Positions 1-13,560 of a DNA stretch of 64,000 bases are shown piece by piece (the first letter of the stretch is position 1; the number at the start of each line of letters is the position of its first letter). The position numbers and the translations under genes were made by a program. The stretch is from Lutjanus erythropterus (lineage: Eukaryota; Chordata; Actinopteri; Lutjaniformes; Lutjanidae). The notes under the pieces are model-generated. The model did no database searches. It was not told the DNA's origin and was given only the letters and a program-made list of their open reading frames with translations. The stretch is taken from NCBI GenBank assembly GCA_020091685.1, contig CM034591.1:32323555-32387554 (forward strand), written 5' to 3'.

Positions 1-663
1 TTTTTTTTTTTACAAGCTCTATGTATATTGTGAGGCCCACTACTGGTATGGCTTTGTAATTTCAAACTTGTCAGTATGCTGCTTGTTCTTTGTAACTTCT
101 AGTAGCTATTAGCAGGCTTTTAAACTTTTAATGTTATTTTAGGGTGAACTCTTCTTTTTGGACCTTTCAACTACTTTTGTCAGAGTCTGCTCTGTGCAGT
201 TGGCTGTTAAGTTGTGAAAAACATAAATTATTGATTTATGTTGATTGCAGAAACCTTGACATTGGACTGTGCTGGCTACAGTGCATCTGGCACCAGAGTG
301 TGGCTCTGAAAATCTGCTGAGTAGATAATTGCTTCTCCGTACAATAAGATGACAGTTTTAAAGATAACAAAAGATGCACGAGCTCAAGAGGTCTAAGAAA
401 AACACTGACAAGTGAAAACAGCTCTGTGATACCAGGCCTTTGAAACAACATAACCATTCTCAGGTCAGGTCAAATACACATAACCTGTTTATACAGACAA
501 AAGCATGATAGATACAGACAGGAAAACCTGGCATATGACCGACTGTACATGGTTGTTGTTTGTTTTTTTCTTATGCAGTTTGCCAGTCAACAAAAATAAA
601 GGCTTATGTTTGTTCACCTGCATGTTTAGTAAGTATCTGACTTTCTTCTGTTTTTCTTTACAG
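1..663. other. ell3 intron sequence, no exon seen
   Basis: This stretch ends in a pyrimidine-rich tract and the AG at 662-663 that opens the first visible ell3 exon. I see no coding exon in it. The open frames on both strands have no recognisable protein family and low-complexity composition. Confidence 0.6.
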
Positions 664-3600
664 TACATCAAGATCCCGGCTCCCACACCAGAGTCACCTT
701 CTGCTCTACGCGTCTTCTCCTTCTACTTATCCAGCGACAGCAAAGACCAGCCTCAAGCTAGCTTCGACTGCATCCATCAATATGTTTCAAGGTATGTAGT
801 TAAAGTTGCAAAATGGATTAAGTGAAGATTAATTAAATTGATTTGCTCAATCAGTCACAACAATTTTTAGATTTAAGTATTTGATCTAATCTGTTGGTTG
901 TAGTGCATGGGATCTAAAATGACACCAGTCTTTCAGCTCTCTGTGTGCCCACGTCTCAGAGGGCATCGTGAGAGACGTTTAGTTCACTGCTTGTTGTACA
1001 CAGGATGGGGCAATTGTAATTTCCTGTATATTTCTGGGCTGACCCTCTCATTACTGAGATCTGTGATGCCTTGTTTATGGAGTGGATATGCTTGGAAACT
1101 GAGGGTTATGCTCTGTTGCTGCCTCCTGCTGCCAGATGGTTAACTGTGGTCTGAACACAAACTCATTCTGGTTCCAGTCAGCTGCCGAAGCCAAGAGAAA
1201 CAGTGTAACATCGTGAGGGCATGATCCTGCTCTCCTTGCCCCCTCATTTGTTTTGATATGTAGAATATAAAGAGGAGAAATGATCACTTGCCACATGTCT
1301 AATTGTGCTGTGAAAATAAAAATGGGATAAGGAGAAAAGAGGTTGTTTTTTTTTAATATGAAAAAATCTGGCATCACAGTAAATCCTTGATTTATTTGCA
1401 GCATTAAGGCAGCCCAGGTTCATGTATTAAAACTTTTTTACTTTTGTCCAAGATGATCCTTGTTTTGCAAGCATGCCGATTGGAGCCAAGCTAATCCTGG
1501 TGGTTTTCCACAAGCTCTATCCTGCTTTGAACCAGGATATCTGGCTTTCTCACATGTAGCAGGCTACAGAGCTATATCTGGCCTGTGACATAACATACAG
1601 TAACCATAGACCTGTGTTAGCCAGCTCCCACCACAAAGCCACTTTATGCTGCATGGAGTCAACGTTGGTATGCTGCTCCATGTTAGCTTATAGGGCTGTG
1701 TCTTTGCAGTGTTGACAGTACAGCCAGCAGAAAACTCTGCGGTCCAACGGATCTGTGCTTTTGTTTTGCAGCGACAGTCGCGAGCAGCTGGAAGGTCAAG
1801 GCATCATCCAGGACAAGATCACAGTGTGTGCCACTGACGACTCCTACCAGATGACCCGTGAGAGGATGTCTCAGGTGGAGAAGGACAGCTGGAGCCGCTC
1901 TGCCATTGAGATCAAACCTGGAGCCACACACCCAAGTAAGAATAAACAAGAAGTCTCTGTGGAGGATGTGAGAATGATGCATGTGCAGATTTTCATGGGG
2001 AGAGGCCAAACAGCTTTAGCTTGGAGAGGGATCAGTAAATTGAATGTGGATACATATAAAAAACAAAAATAGAAATATAATAGCACCTATAAAAGTAATG
2101 GGAATATTTGCCTCTCATAAGAAAATACTGCTGTTCATTGCTTTAAGCTGAAAGACAGATTTTTTTCCTATTTTGCTGTGTAATGAAACCAGATGTGCAG
2201 GCCTTTATTTCTGGTTATACAAATGAGACTAAAAGCTAATCCTTGTTATTGTTTTTGACCATTTCTTGGCTTTTGGTTGTCAGTTTGTTGTCAGTTTGTC
2301 ATCTGGCTTTGAAAAGAATGTTAGCCAAATGGAAGTTTGGTATTGATCAAAGTTAGCAGCATCTGTCTTTAAACCACAAGGTAGAACCCTTCCTTAGTAC
2401 TGCCCTTTTTATTAGAAATGTGTGTGTGTGACTATGTTAGTGTATATATATATATTTATATATATGTGTATATATATATATATATATACACACACACGCA
2501 TACGTGTGTTTAATAGCTAATAAAGCAGGTCCTTTCACTTTATGCAACTAAAAAGGGCTCTAACTAGTCTTTTTTGAACTAACAACTTAATTTTCCTGCA
2601 GTGTGGTGCCACCAGCTTGTACAGAAATTAGGGTTGTTCTGATAGCAATATCAGTATCGAAAAACACTTTGGATACTGCCTAAAATGCGGCATCGGTGAA
2701 TACGCGAGTCTGTGCACCGATTCGCTATCATGCAATGTATTAGTCCCAAAACAGGACCCTGCTACTTCCCAGCAGTGTCTCGTACGCCAAATTTTATGGT
2801 AAGTGGAGGAGAGAAATGCCAGCTTTACCTCAGCATCAGATCACATTGCAAAGTCAGTGTTATTGCAGCCAGCTCCTGGTAAGCAGAAGGTCTCTTGAGT
2901 CTGTGTCAGAGGCAAGAATAATCCAGTGGATGGTTAGAGTTTCTCCAGGATTTGCCGGTGTCTTGGCAGAGCTAACGCCAACACTGAAAATTTGACTAAG
3001 TTACTAACTGACCATCACTACCTTGAGTAGATGCTGAAAAGAAAACAGAATTTTAGAGATGATTAAAATGTGTTCCTGGGAGGCCATCTTAAGTTAGCTA
3101 ATGTGGCCAAAAAGTGAGCTAGCTATTACTAGCTAGCTAATCTACATCAATCATTAACTAGCTAGTTAGCTAGTGTTTTGCTAATATTAGCTAACTAGTT
3201 AACTTGCATTTTCAACATTAGCTAACTTAAGATGTGACCCTACATGTCACTTTTCTTGGAAAAGTTGATTGAGGTACGAAGTTTGCTCAACTTCGAACTT
3301 AGGAACAGTCAATTGGACATAATCTCTGTAACTGAACTACGAATACAGATGCTGTTATTTCATTGTTTATTTGCTGATTTTGTTTGTTTTTGTGGTGATC
3401 CACAGTAAAACACTGAGCAGAGTTTTTGAGTTGTCTTTCCTCTGTGATTGTGAACAAGATTGGAATTAACTGTTTTGGGGTTGGTGGAAAAACTCTTTAC
3501 AGAAAGACTCTATTGAGTGGATAGAATTTTGAGTTTTTTGTTGTTGTTGTCTTTTTTTTTTAATGTGCTGGCACTTGGTCCGCAACATTCAGGTATTGAA

Positions 3601-3805
3601 ATTAGTATTGGAAAAGAAAAAATGGTTTGGAACATCTCTAACAGAAGTGACTCATTGTTGTTCCACTGATCCACAAGCCTTCAATAAAATAACATTACCT
3701 AGATGTTAACTACAAAGCGTACATTCACAGGTGACAAGTTGTTGCTGTGTATGTGAATTTTGACAGATTGTTGTCCAATAAATTTCTTGCAGAGTTTAGC
3801 TGAGT

Positions 3806-3858
<53 letters not shown>

Positions 3859-6204
3859 ACGTTTTCTCAGATTTTAATCATCAGGAATACCTTACAGAAC
3901 ATCAATCATATGTCAAGAAACATGAACTAGTGAACTACCTTCTTTTTCCTTTTCTCTTTTTTCTCTCTCTTCACCAACCTTGGCCTTGGTTATGCAATAT
4001 TGTTTCTTGGCATGATGCTAGACCCCTGTGTCAGTGCTGCTGGAGCTCCAGGGGACCTGAAACTGCGGGTGGTTTAGACCAAATTTAGATTGTGCAGATT
4101 GTGCAACATCAGGTCTTCAGGTGAAGATGACTTAGCAACATATATGCCCGTTGGGAAACATTTGATAACTGCACTCTACATCCCCTTTTCAGTCTTGGGA
4201 GGCACTCATGAACTCAGTTAATATTATCAGGCATGCCAGAACCTATCCAGCATGCATCTGACACTCCATACCTGCTGCAGCATAACTGTTAAATAATTCT
4301 TTGTGTTGTTATCATGATTAATGGCTGTTGATATGATAATGATATTGCACAGAGTTATTATCTCTTGGCAGGACATTACTTTTGTGGTTGAAAGGAAAGC
4401 CTTCTTTTCCTGGACCTCTGCCCCACTCTGACCTTCAAAGCGCAGATTAACCTGTAATGGGATTAGCACAGAGAGATAGCTTTCTCTGCTCTAACATGTC
4501 CCATCTGTCTGCAGCAGAGATGTAACCAATGATCAGTGGGGTGTTTTTATCTGAAGACAAATAGCTACAGGTCAGTATGCCCATGTGATCTCGAGGTAAA
4601 GAGGGTTAAGACAAGATATTTTAATGACCGTTTCCCCATTACTCAACCAAGATAGTGCAGCCTACAGTACAGCTGAGCAGGCAAAATCAGCGGGGAGAGT
4701 TGTGAAATCTGTCTGGCTTTAACTCTTGTCACTTTTTAAAAATTTTGCATGGCACATTTCACTGAGTTCTTGCTGTGGATTTTCCTTGCTAAGGGCTCCC
4801 AAATGAGTTCCAGTGATGTTGAGCTTAAGTCTCTCTTAATGTCAGAAGAGTCCCAAGATCAGAGTTCTTGTCACTTTTCTGAGACGTCAAGAACAAAGAG
4901 GGCAACAAATATTTTATTCTTTTTTACCAGTTTGGGGGCACTGTAATACAAATATGTCTGTACAGTGTATACCTGAGTATTGCTTGTTCATTAATCTTTT
5001 TCTCTCTGTCTACTTTTATGTGTTTTCAGGTAAATGCGTCAAATTCCACAAGAGGCCAGCTCCTCTGTCTGCATCAGACAGCAGCTTCCTTAAGCAGTCT
5101 ACCAACAACCGGAGACCCGGCAGTATGTCCATGCCGACCCAGAGGCCCTTGAGGGAGCGCATCATCCACCTACTAGCCCTCAAACCCTACAGGAAACCGG
5201 AGCTTCTGCTGTGGCTGGAAAGAGAAAGAGCCAGCCCCAAGGACAAGGCCGAACTAGGCGCCATACTGGAGGAGGTAGGCAGAAATTGTGCGTGTGTGTA
5301 TGTGTGTGTGCATGCATGTGTGTGGGTATATCCACTTACATGCATGTGCACACCTTTGAAGGGATAGTTTGGATTATTTGAAGTGGGTTTGTATAAGGTA
5401 CTTATTCATAGCTATTGTATTACCTACAACAGATGATGGTCAGCACGCCCCCAATTAGGAGAAACAGAGAGGGATATCAGCACGGAAGCTACGCAATATA
5501 CTGCTGTGGTCAGGGTCAGGAGCAGAAAACTTAAACTGATATTGAATCTTCTTTTTTTTAGGTGGACATTTTTAAGTGCGTAAAAAATGTTCTGTTGCCG
5601 ACTTTGTCCACAGCAGTACATTGCTTAATTTCCGTGCTGGTGACCTGCTATGCTTCTTCAAACTCTGGGCGTGTCGACTGCCATCTAATGTAGGTACTAC
5701 ACTGACTATCGATAAGTACCAGCCTGCACATGAGAACATACGTGCACACACACATACACACATTTCTGTCTGGTGGGTGTGTGTTGGTGTGAAAATCATG
5801 GGTGTATATAAACACTACAATTTTGCAGCAATTAATACACTGTAAACTGCATTAAACACCATTAAAAATAAATCATTGCTTTCATTGCTCTCAGAGAAGA
5901 TGCAGAGAACTGCATTTGTAATTAATATAGTTGGAAATAGTAATGCTTCACACCACCTCCATTCAAAACAACAAACCAAGAAAAAGCTACATTTCGGCTT
6001 TTTGCAGGGTTGAATATGGTGATTTAAAGCATATGTGATTCAGGAGCTGAGATCTACATTCCAGCTATGAAACATATAATCATGTACTGAAAGAAACCAT
6101 GTGCTTTAATTGAACTTGTTATCTAATTTAGAAAAACATTTACTTTATGTGACTTTCCTGTATACATTTTTGAGTAATTCCTAAATGATGTTTGTACTGC
6201 CATC

Positions 6205-6279
<75 letters not shown>

Positions 6280-9200
6280 CGTACGTGTGCACGCACGTTT
6301 ATGCTTGTTGATGTGTGTGGATGCATGTGGTTCTTGAGTCCGTGTGTGTGTGTAATTAGGTCGATGCTGTAATTGTTTCTGCAGAGATTGTGTTTGCAGT
6401 AGGGCGGACCACTCTGTCAGTAGGCCACCAGAAAGATAGATGTCCTCAGAAAAAAGGCACTCTGATGAGATTAGAGAGGAGTTTAAAGCCTGAGACTCTC
6501 AGTCTCTGGGAATAGAATCGCAGAAAAAGAGTTTTACTTTTCAGGAATGTGGATGCACCACTTTTCAGCACATCCAGGCCTCCAGTTAGTGACAGTGTTA
6601 CTGTTTTACTCACTTATTACAAATATTATGATATTAGTTTAAAAAGAAAAGACCGTCGTTTCTGTAATTACAGTGGGCACATTATCCTGATAACACAATT
6701 TTGGAAACAACCCGAATGTGATGTTTTATAAAATAAAAACTGAATTATATTAAGTGATGATTTTATTGTACATGACATCAAGAAATTGATTTATTATATT
6801 GCAAATGTGAATTTTGACCTTATTTTGATGAATGGTTTGATACCATTTTGAATATATTTGTTTGTTTGTGTATTTGTATATTTCAAAAGTTACACTGGCC
6901 CATGCCTATTTGGCAAATTACAATCTATTATTGTGCCACAAAATATATTTTATTCTATTATTCTATTTAGAATAAAATATTTGTTAAATATAATCTATTT
7001 ATTCTATTTTTATTCTATTAAGCTACCTTAACAGCATGTCCACATGGAGAACAAAGTGGTTGGAAAACATGACACTTACAGTGATGAAGGAATATCACGT
7101 CAGTCTGCAGCTTTATGAAGCTTTATAGTGAGTTTCAGCTTGTTGTTTAGCTGTTTTCACTCACGCCACTCTCACTGCATCTTTTTTTCATTTAATAGCC
7201 TACTGGACACTACCTGCTCAGCACAAAACAGCAGACATACACAGTTAGAGACTAGCTGATGAACATAGTGGAGCATTTAGCGTTTAAATAGCCAGATATT
7301 TCCCTCAGGAGTTGGTGGAGACCAAAACGGAGCTTAAAGAGAGTGATTGGAGTGAGTTATTGGACTTACTGTTTGCCAGGTGACCAAAAACACATCTCCA
7401 AATCAATAATAATTTTGCGACGTAACTGTTTTGTCTGTTTAATACTGATGAATGCTGATAAATCCCAGAACATTAAATCACATAATCTAGAGATGGTTGA
7501 TGTCAGCTTTTTTTTTTAATAGTTAGTGTGTGCTCGGGTATGAATTACATCAGAAATTATCTGACACATAAATGGGAATTTGAAGTAACTTCATGTGGTT
7601 TATTATATTTTAGGTGGCAAAAGTGAATCCTAAAGACAGCAGCTACCTGCTGAGGGATGACTTCTTCAAGCACGTGCAGAGGGACTGGCCAGGCTACAGT
7701 GAGGAGGAGCGGCAGCTGATCAGCAGGCTGCTGGCCAGGTGGGTCAGGGTCACAAGATACACCACATGGGGATGCCATTTCTGCTCTACAGCAAACTAAT
7801 ACCTAAATCATAATCTTAGTCTCCCATAATACAATACAACCTTTTTTTTTGGCTTCTCGCTTTTCAATGTGTTTTTGGTGTTGATTGTCGTCAACAAAAT
7901 TGGACATGAAATTTTTCTTTTTTACTGGTACGGTTGTTTCTCAGAGCTCAAGGGAGACAGATGCTAAAATCTTATCTGTCATCTTTTCCTCTCTCCTCCA
8001 CATCGTCTTCTCTCAGTCCAACACATCTCTGTGCAGGTGCTAATCAACACCTCAGAGCACAGAGCTTGTCTGTACTTGCTCCACTAAGAATCTGTTTCAT
8101 TTTCATGCTCAACTTTATTAGTTCTCCTGTAAATCCACATAACTTTGCAGTGACGCCAGTTTAAGTGGTTTCTAAATTAGTACATTGGTAATGGCTTTTT
8201 GTCTCATGTGCAAATTGTCTCGTTCTTTCATTTTATTGAACAGAAAGTTGCAGCCGCAAGTCAGCCACCAATCCAGGAACCTTCCAGCAAATGTGTCGTT
8301 GCCGAAGACCTCAGAGGATGCAACACTACATCACAGCATGGTGAAAAATCCTGCAGTGGTAAATGGCTGTATTATAAATTATTCTCCTTTCTGACTGCTG
8401 ACTTGTATATTGTACAGGGGAAGTCAGTTAAAGGTTGTGAAAGGTATTTTGTAGTTTGACAGGTTGCGGGTTTTTTTCTCTGGTTTTGTAATGAAATATT
8501 AATGCATGATTTGAGTCACAAAGGTTCTTTTCTCTGTTTTTCTTCTTACTTTCCCAGAAACGCCCCATGCCTTTTGACTCACTGGACAGGCTAGCTGTAA
8601 AGAGACAAAGACTTGCAGACCAGAGGCTGCAACAGCAGCCGACAGCTAATGGACTCGTAAACAATAAGGGACATGACGTTGCAGCTCCTACCCTCAACCC
8701 CAGTTTCCACACAAAGACCGAGTTTCAACAGACAAGTAGCCAAACTGGTAACCAGAATGGATCACCGGGGGGCCACAATGGCTTTCCTCTAATGCACAAA
8801 CTGTCCAGCGCCTCTGACACACCCGTTTCAGAGAGCAGAGCGCAAGAACCCAAAGTAAGCAGCCACCAGCCACCGCAGGGTGACTCCAACTGCACTCACC
8901 AGCAGCTCACCAACAGCCAGCACAAGAAGAAGAAATCTAAAAAGCACAAAGACAAAGAGCGCGAGAGGTTAAAAGACAACAAGGGCAGCGAATGGATAGA
9001 GACAAGTCCTGATCTCAAGCAGAAGCCGGACAAACTTGACAGTAAGACCCTTTTTATGCAGATTTTTCTACCTGATGTTAGCCTCGTTTGATCAAATCCT
9101 GAAAGTAACACAGTACACACATTTTTTACTCAAGTAAAAGTACAGATATGTAGAAGGAAAAAAGACTGCTAAAAGTAGAAGTAATACATTTTCTTTCCTC

Positions 9201-12200
9201 TACAGTTGAGTCTCTCTCTGTCTGTTTTGTCTTGTTATATCTTTTACATGTTTCTCTAGTTAGGTTTTGTTACATTGTATTCATCTTGTTACATCTTGTT
9301 ACATGGTTTTTGTATTGTTACATCTTGCTACATTGATTTTGTCTCATTATGTCTTGCTACATCATTTTTGTTTTGTGATGTCTTATATGTCATTTTCATC
9401 TTATGTCTTGTTAAACTGTTTGTCTTTTAATGTTTTGTTTCATTGTTTTCATCATGTTATGTGTTTTATGTCATTTTTGTCTTGTTATATCGTTTTTGTC
9501 TTCTTACATCTTTCATGTTGTTTTCGTCTTGTTACATCTGTTGTTCATGATATGCAAGGATAGATGGATACAGTTTTACTGTTTTTATGTGTTCTTGTCC
9601 AATCTATTTAGGTTGTAATTAGTCTTGATGTTGGGAAGGTGGTGCACAATGATGCAATATAAAAAATGATTCATAATTCCCCTTGAATGCATCAAAAGTA
9701 ATAGGTCTGTTTTAAAAATGTCTGAAAAATACAACCTGTTCTAAAACTCAAGTAAAGGACAGATACCAGACAAATCTACTGAAATACAGTAACAAAGTAT
9801 TTGTAATTCATTACTTCCATGAGGAGGATGAGTCTCATTGAGAAATGTTATGTTTCGAGACACTGTAAGTTTATCCCTTTTGTGAGCCATTTTGACTTCC
9901 ATGTGGCAGTTGGATAGTTTCAAGATATCACTTTCTTGCTTCTCTGACTATTTTTCTTTATTAAATCTATTCATCTATTTATCTTTTATGTAAGATGGTT
10001 GTGGACCGATCTCCAACAGACCATTGTTCTCTACAAAATAACAAGTTACCTACACATACTTTGAGCTGATGAGCAGTAGTGGTGTGTGAGGTCTCTCTGA
10101 GCGACCATTTGTCCGACGGCCCACTGGTGCATTTATACAGTATTATCTCATAAGCAGGTCTGTGTTTGCTCCCTTAAGCTCCCTCTCTGGAGTCCTCAAT
10201 GTGCTATGTGGCTGATTGACTCAACAACATCTCTAGTCGTGCTTCAGGTCTCTAAGCTGACATGTCTCCTGATACCCACAAGCTCTTAGCCGGGCTGCAC
10301 AGCGGCGGCCAAGCAGGCACGCACATGAAACAAAAACACATGGCTTAACATTCAGACAGTGACAAAGTGTCATGTAGATGGCTGCATTGTCTCAACTGGA
10401 AACTTTTTTTTTTCCAGATCCTGACATCACAAATGCTGCGGCCTCTGAGGAGAAGCCTGATTATGTGCTGTGAGTGTGAACATGTTTTAAAATCATTTTG
10501 TTGTGATCGTTCCATCTGGTATCACTTGGCGTAGTTTCCTTCTAACACGTTTAAGATATATTGGCTGTTAAAAAATGTGTTGAGAACAAACAGACCTTAA
10601 ACATGCACTTGAAACAACCCGTTACAGCTATCAAAACTTACAGTGATTATTCATGGTCTGAGATTTTAGACAATAATTACTTTTTCTTGTATTTATTACT
10701 ATTTTTTTTTAAATATATATGGTTTTGCTGAGGTATTTAATAACTTAATAGTGATGAATGGGACACCTCTGTATCATAGCAGCATGACAGTGTGGCCTTA
10801 TGCTGCTACCTTGTGTCAAAAAGAGGAACTACACTGAAAAAAATGTTAAAAAAAATGTCTGGGTTATTGTGCATGATAAAATGTGACTACTGAAATCTAT
10901 CTGCAGAATAAAATACTTCTCTAGGCATTAATATATTGCACAAGACCAGATTAACTGACTGGAATGATCTTTGCCTGTGATATCTGCCAGTATAACATCA
11001 TCATTAGCCCTCTAAGTGTTGATCTGTGTGTCTCCTCTTAGGACGTACGGCACCATCGTGAGTTTGGAGCAACGTCAGAGGTACCAGGAGGATTTCTGTG
11101 CAGAGTATGATGAATACAAAGACCTCCACTCCCGGATCGCCACCATAACTCACATGTTTGTTCAGCTGGGATCCAAGATCAAAAGCTTGTCCCCTGGCAC
11201 ACAAGAATACAAGGTACAACTACATCTCATCTGAACTGATTTGATTGGATACATGGTGCACATTGCTGAGTTGCAATCATTGCCTAAGTGTTACTTTATG
11301 CAGCTAAATTAATATTTACAATTTAATGATTTGTGTTTTGTACCATTTAGATAATGGAAGACCAAATACTAGAAAAGTACAACAAGTATCGAAAGGTAAG
11401 TCAAACATTTAGATGTTTTAAGTTGTTTTGTTGTTAATCAAATTTTTAAAATCTAAATAAACTGCACATAAATCTTTTTTATGCAGTTTCTCCATATCAT
11501 ATCTAACATGTTAAGAGATTGACATTTTCTTTAAGCAGAAACCTTGAGTGATACTTGGCTTTGAAAAATCCATACCAGTATTTTTATAATGATCATGCTA
11601 ATGATGTATTATTTAAGCAGATAAGGACTCAGGGTTGATCTCAGGAATGCATTCATACCAGGGTGAAAAGGTCATTACTGCATTTTGAATAAATAAGTAA
11701 ATTTCAGCACAAATTGAAGTAACTGCAATTAGTGATTTTTATTGACGGATTTACACAATGAGATCAAAGCAAATGAAAGCTAGTTTTATGAAAAGCAGTG
11801 AGATGTAAAGAGGGCAATTGACTAAACTAATCTAAAATAAGTCATATTAAATTTAAGATAATCACAAAATTACTGACAATATACTGTACATGAAGACAGA
11901 ATATTTCTCCGCTATCATTATGTGGCAGTGATGATGGTGCTGAATCATTAAAGTGCTGAACATGAAAAAACTGTGAAGAAATCTACTAAAAAGCCATGAG
12001 CATGCTATATTTAAGTTGTTTTTGAACATAGACTAGCCTGTAAGGAGTGTTAAAACCTCTCCAGCACCTTTTTCTCCAAACGTCCAATTTTTTCTTCCAC
12101 AAAATGACAATAAAGCAGGTTGAAATCACTTATAACACTAAGCAATTATATGTAGACCCCCATCTGCTCTCCCCGTGGTACATACCTCCCTCCAAAAGAC

Positions 12201-12733
12201 AAAAAAATGCCTCATAAACAATCATAATAAATGCAAACTTATATAAAGTATTAAAACCACAATACAATGGACAGGGAGGTGACTATGTTAATATTAAGTG
12301 AATTAATGAATAAATAAAAATAATTAAATGAATAAAAGAAAAAAGATGTTACCACAGCCAAAGATACCTCAGTCTGAACCGACAGAACCGTAACATGGAA
12401 GAAAAGGTTCCCGAGATCTTTTCATATTTAATTGTCCTGCACTTTGCTGCTTTAAAATCTACCTCTGCATCATCACTTCAGATATTTCTCATCCATGAGT
12501 ATCATCCATCACTCGGTTGAGGATAAACTGTTTATTTGCTAGTTAAGAAGAAGGAAATATCCTCTCGTTGTGTAGTGTAATGTGAAAATCTTTTATTTAA
12601 AAGCTCTGTTCTGCCTCCACAGAAGTTTCCAGGCTACCGAGAAGAGAAGAAACGCTGCGAATATCTCCATGAGAAACTGTCCTACATCAAACAGCTCATC
12701 ATAGACTATGACGTCTCTCAGGCCTCTTCATAG
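664..12733 (+). CDS. ell3: RNA polymerase II elongation factor ELL family, ELL3-like (5'-partial)
   Basis: ELL proteins suppress Pol II pausing as subunits of super and little elongation complexes in the nucleus. Ten exons join in phase: 664-791, 1772-1935, 5030-5274, 7614-7738, 8244-8358, 8558-9041, 10418-10469, 11042-11213, 11351-11395, 12623-12733 (546 codons plus TAG). The first five carry the ELL N-terminal domain, with [44 protein letters not shown] and [10 protein letters not shown]. Exon 6 is a polar, lysine-rich linker with a [17 protein letters not shown] run. The last four exons form the occludin/ELL domain, ending [16 protein letters not shown]. Within the family, EYK.MEDQIL and [14 protein letters not shown] are closer to ELL3 than to ELL or ELL2, so I call it ell3, although the long N-terminus and linker resemble ELL/ELL2. 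About 60 N-terminal residues, going by human ELL, should lie upstream of the window. Family certain; paralogue moderately sure. Confidence 0.88.
2443..2505. repeat. (TA)n/(CA)n simple repeat
   Basis: Interrupted TA and TG/CA dinucleotide runs in an ell3 intron. Confidence 0.9.
2629..3640. mobile_element. Non-autonomous hAT-type DNA transposon (MITE) with target duplication
   Basis: A 1012-bp element in the large ell3 intron. Its ends are imperfect inverted repeats: TAGGGTTGTTC at the left, TAGAGATGTTC when the right end is read on the minus strand. It is bracketed by 8-bp direct repeats, acagaaat (2621-2628) and acagaagt (3641-3648), matching 7 of 8, the length hAT transposases produce. The interior has no transposase frame and contains a run rich in gctagctaa and ttagctaac. 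The same interior sequence recurs at about 14573-15010. Confidence 0.8.
3811..3857. repeat. (GT)n microsatellite with GC tail
   Basis: About 19 GT units followed by gcgcgcg, in an ell3 intron. The open frame through it is an artefact of the repeat. Confidence 0.95.
5357..5720. mobile_element. Non-autonomous DNA transposon copy with long terminal inverted repeats
   Basis: The left part has gtacttattcatag and gatggtcagcacgccc. Its inverted counterpart at the right has gggcgtgtcgactgccatc and ctatcgataagtacc. The arms are diverged and the right end is truncated. It begins some 80 bp after an ell3 exon. A second copy of the family lies at 25610-26208. Confidence 0.7.
6209..6275. repeat. (GT)n microsatellite
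   Basis: About 33 uninterrupted GT units in the ell3 intron between the exons ending at 5274 and starting at 7614. It continues into a degenerate gcgtgcgtacgtg tail. Confidence 0.97.
9090..9830. mobile_element. Non-autonomous transposon remnant interrupted by a minisatellite
   Basis: The ends at about 9090-9190 and 9700-9830 contain actcaagtaaaagtacag and actcaagtaaaggacag, and end with caaagtatttgtaattca and ttacttcc. I know this style from short DNA transposons abundant in percomorph fish, and the element at 42313-43332 has similar acttgagtac text. The middle (about 9216-9545) is a separate T-rich tandem repeat. Boundaries are approximate and no target duplication was found. Confidence 0.55.
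9216..9545. repeat. T-rich minisatellite built on ttgttacatctt-like units
   Basis: Roughly 17- to 30-bp degenerate units containing cttgttacat and tttttgtcttgttat recur a dozen or more times in ell3 intron 6 of the visible exons. One strand has very little A/G-balanced sequence, so two long overlapping open frames run through it. These are low-complexity shadows, not genes. Confidence 0.75.
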
Positions 12734-13560
12734 CATCAGCTCTCCCCTTTATCAGATTTTTTTTATGTGAAGCCCTCATCTTTGCATAAACAACACAAGT
12801 GTCAAACCAAGCGTTTTTATTGAGATTGATATAAATGGTTTTTGGTAAAACTGCTGACGTCAACATGGGCTGCTTCTGCTGGGAGCATGGATGATGCTGT
12901 GAGCACTAATAATATGAATCAGAGCAGATTTCCCCCTGGTATTTCTGAGTCTGTTTGTTTTGAAAAGATCATTTCTGAAGAGATGTCTTGTTGGTGTGAA
13001 AAGTCCATGGCAGAAGCAAAAAACAAAAAGTCCTGCCACTAAATGAGATGTTGGAAAGCATGTGTGCACATCACATTTCCATCACAGACTGTTACCCTAA
13101 TTGTTTTTGCCAGCCTTGTTGAAGCCAGGGTCAGTGTAAGCCATTTTGTTGGAAATATGGAAATGGTAGCAAATATGACTTTAACTTATTCACTTTGTTT
13201 TTGACTTTGTTAAGTCAAACATAGCTCCAGGCATGGTTTCCCTTTTCCTTTTTTTTTTTTTTTATAAAGTTCAATATGCAGCGTAAAAAATAGTTTCATA
13301 TGAAAGATATCTCATTCATGATACATGACTGAAGCAGCCCTCTGCAAAAAAAAAAAAATGAAACATTTAAAGTCATTTAATCTTAGATCCAGCCCTCATG
13401 TCTTATTATGCAAATGTAGTGAGATAATTCCACTTGTTCCCAGTTCAATTTCCCTTAATGCTTCAGGCATTTACTTTGACACAAGACAAGTTTAAAGCCA
13501 TTGCTGTGTTAGCATCAAGATATTGAAACTTGATTTTTAAATAAAGTTGATTTTAGCCTG
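12734..13560 (+). other. ell3: ell3 3' untranslated region (estimated)
   Basis: Non-coding sequence after the ell3 TAG. AATAAA at 13540-13545 is a candidate polyadenylation signal, with others further on (near 16299). The true cleavage site cannot be fixed from sequence alone. Confidence 0.4.

Noticed and set aside
9267-9618. Overlapping hydrophobic, Cys/Phe/Val/Leu-rich open frames as membrane proteins
   Set aside because: They are produced by the T-rich minisatellite, which yields such frames in more than one phase.
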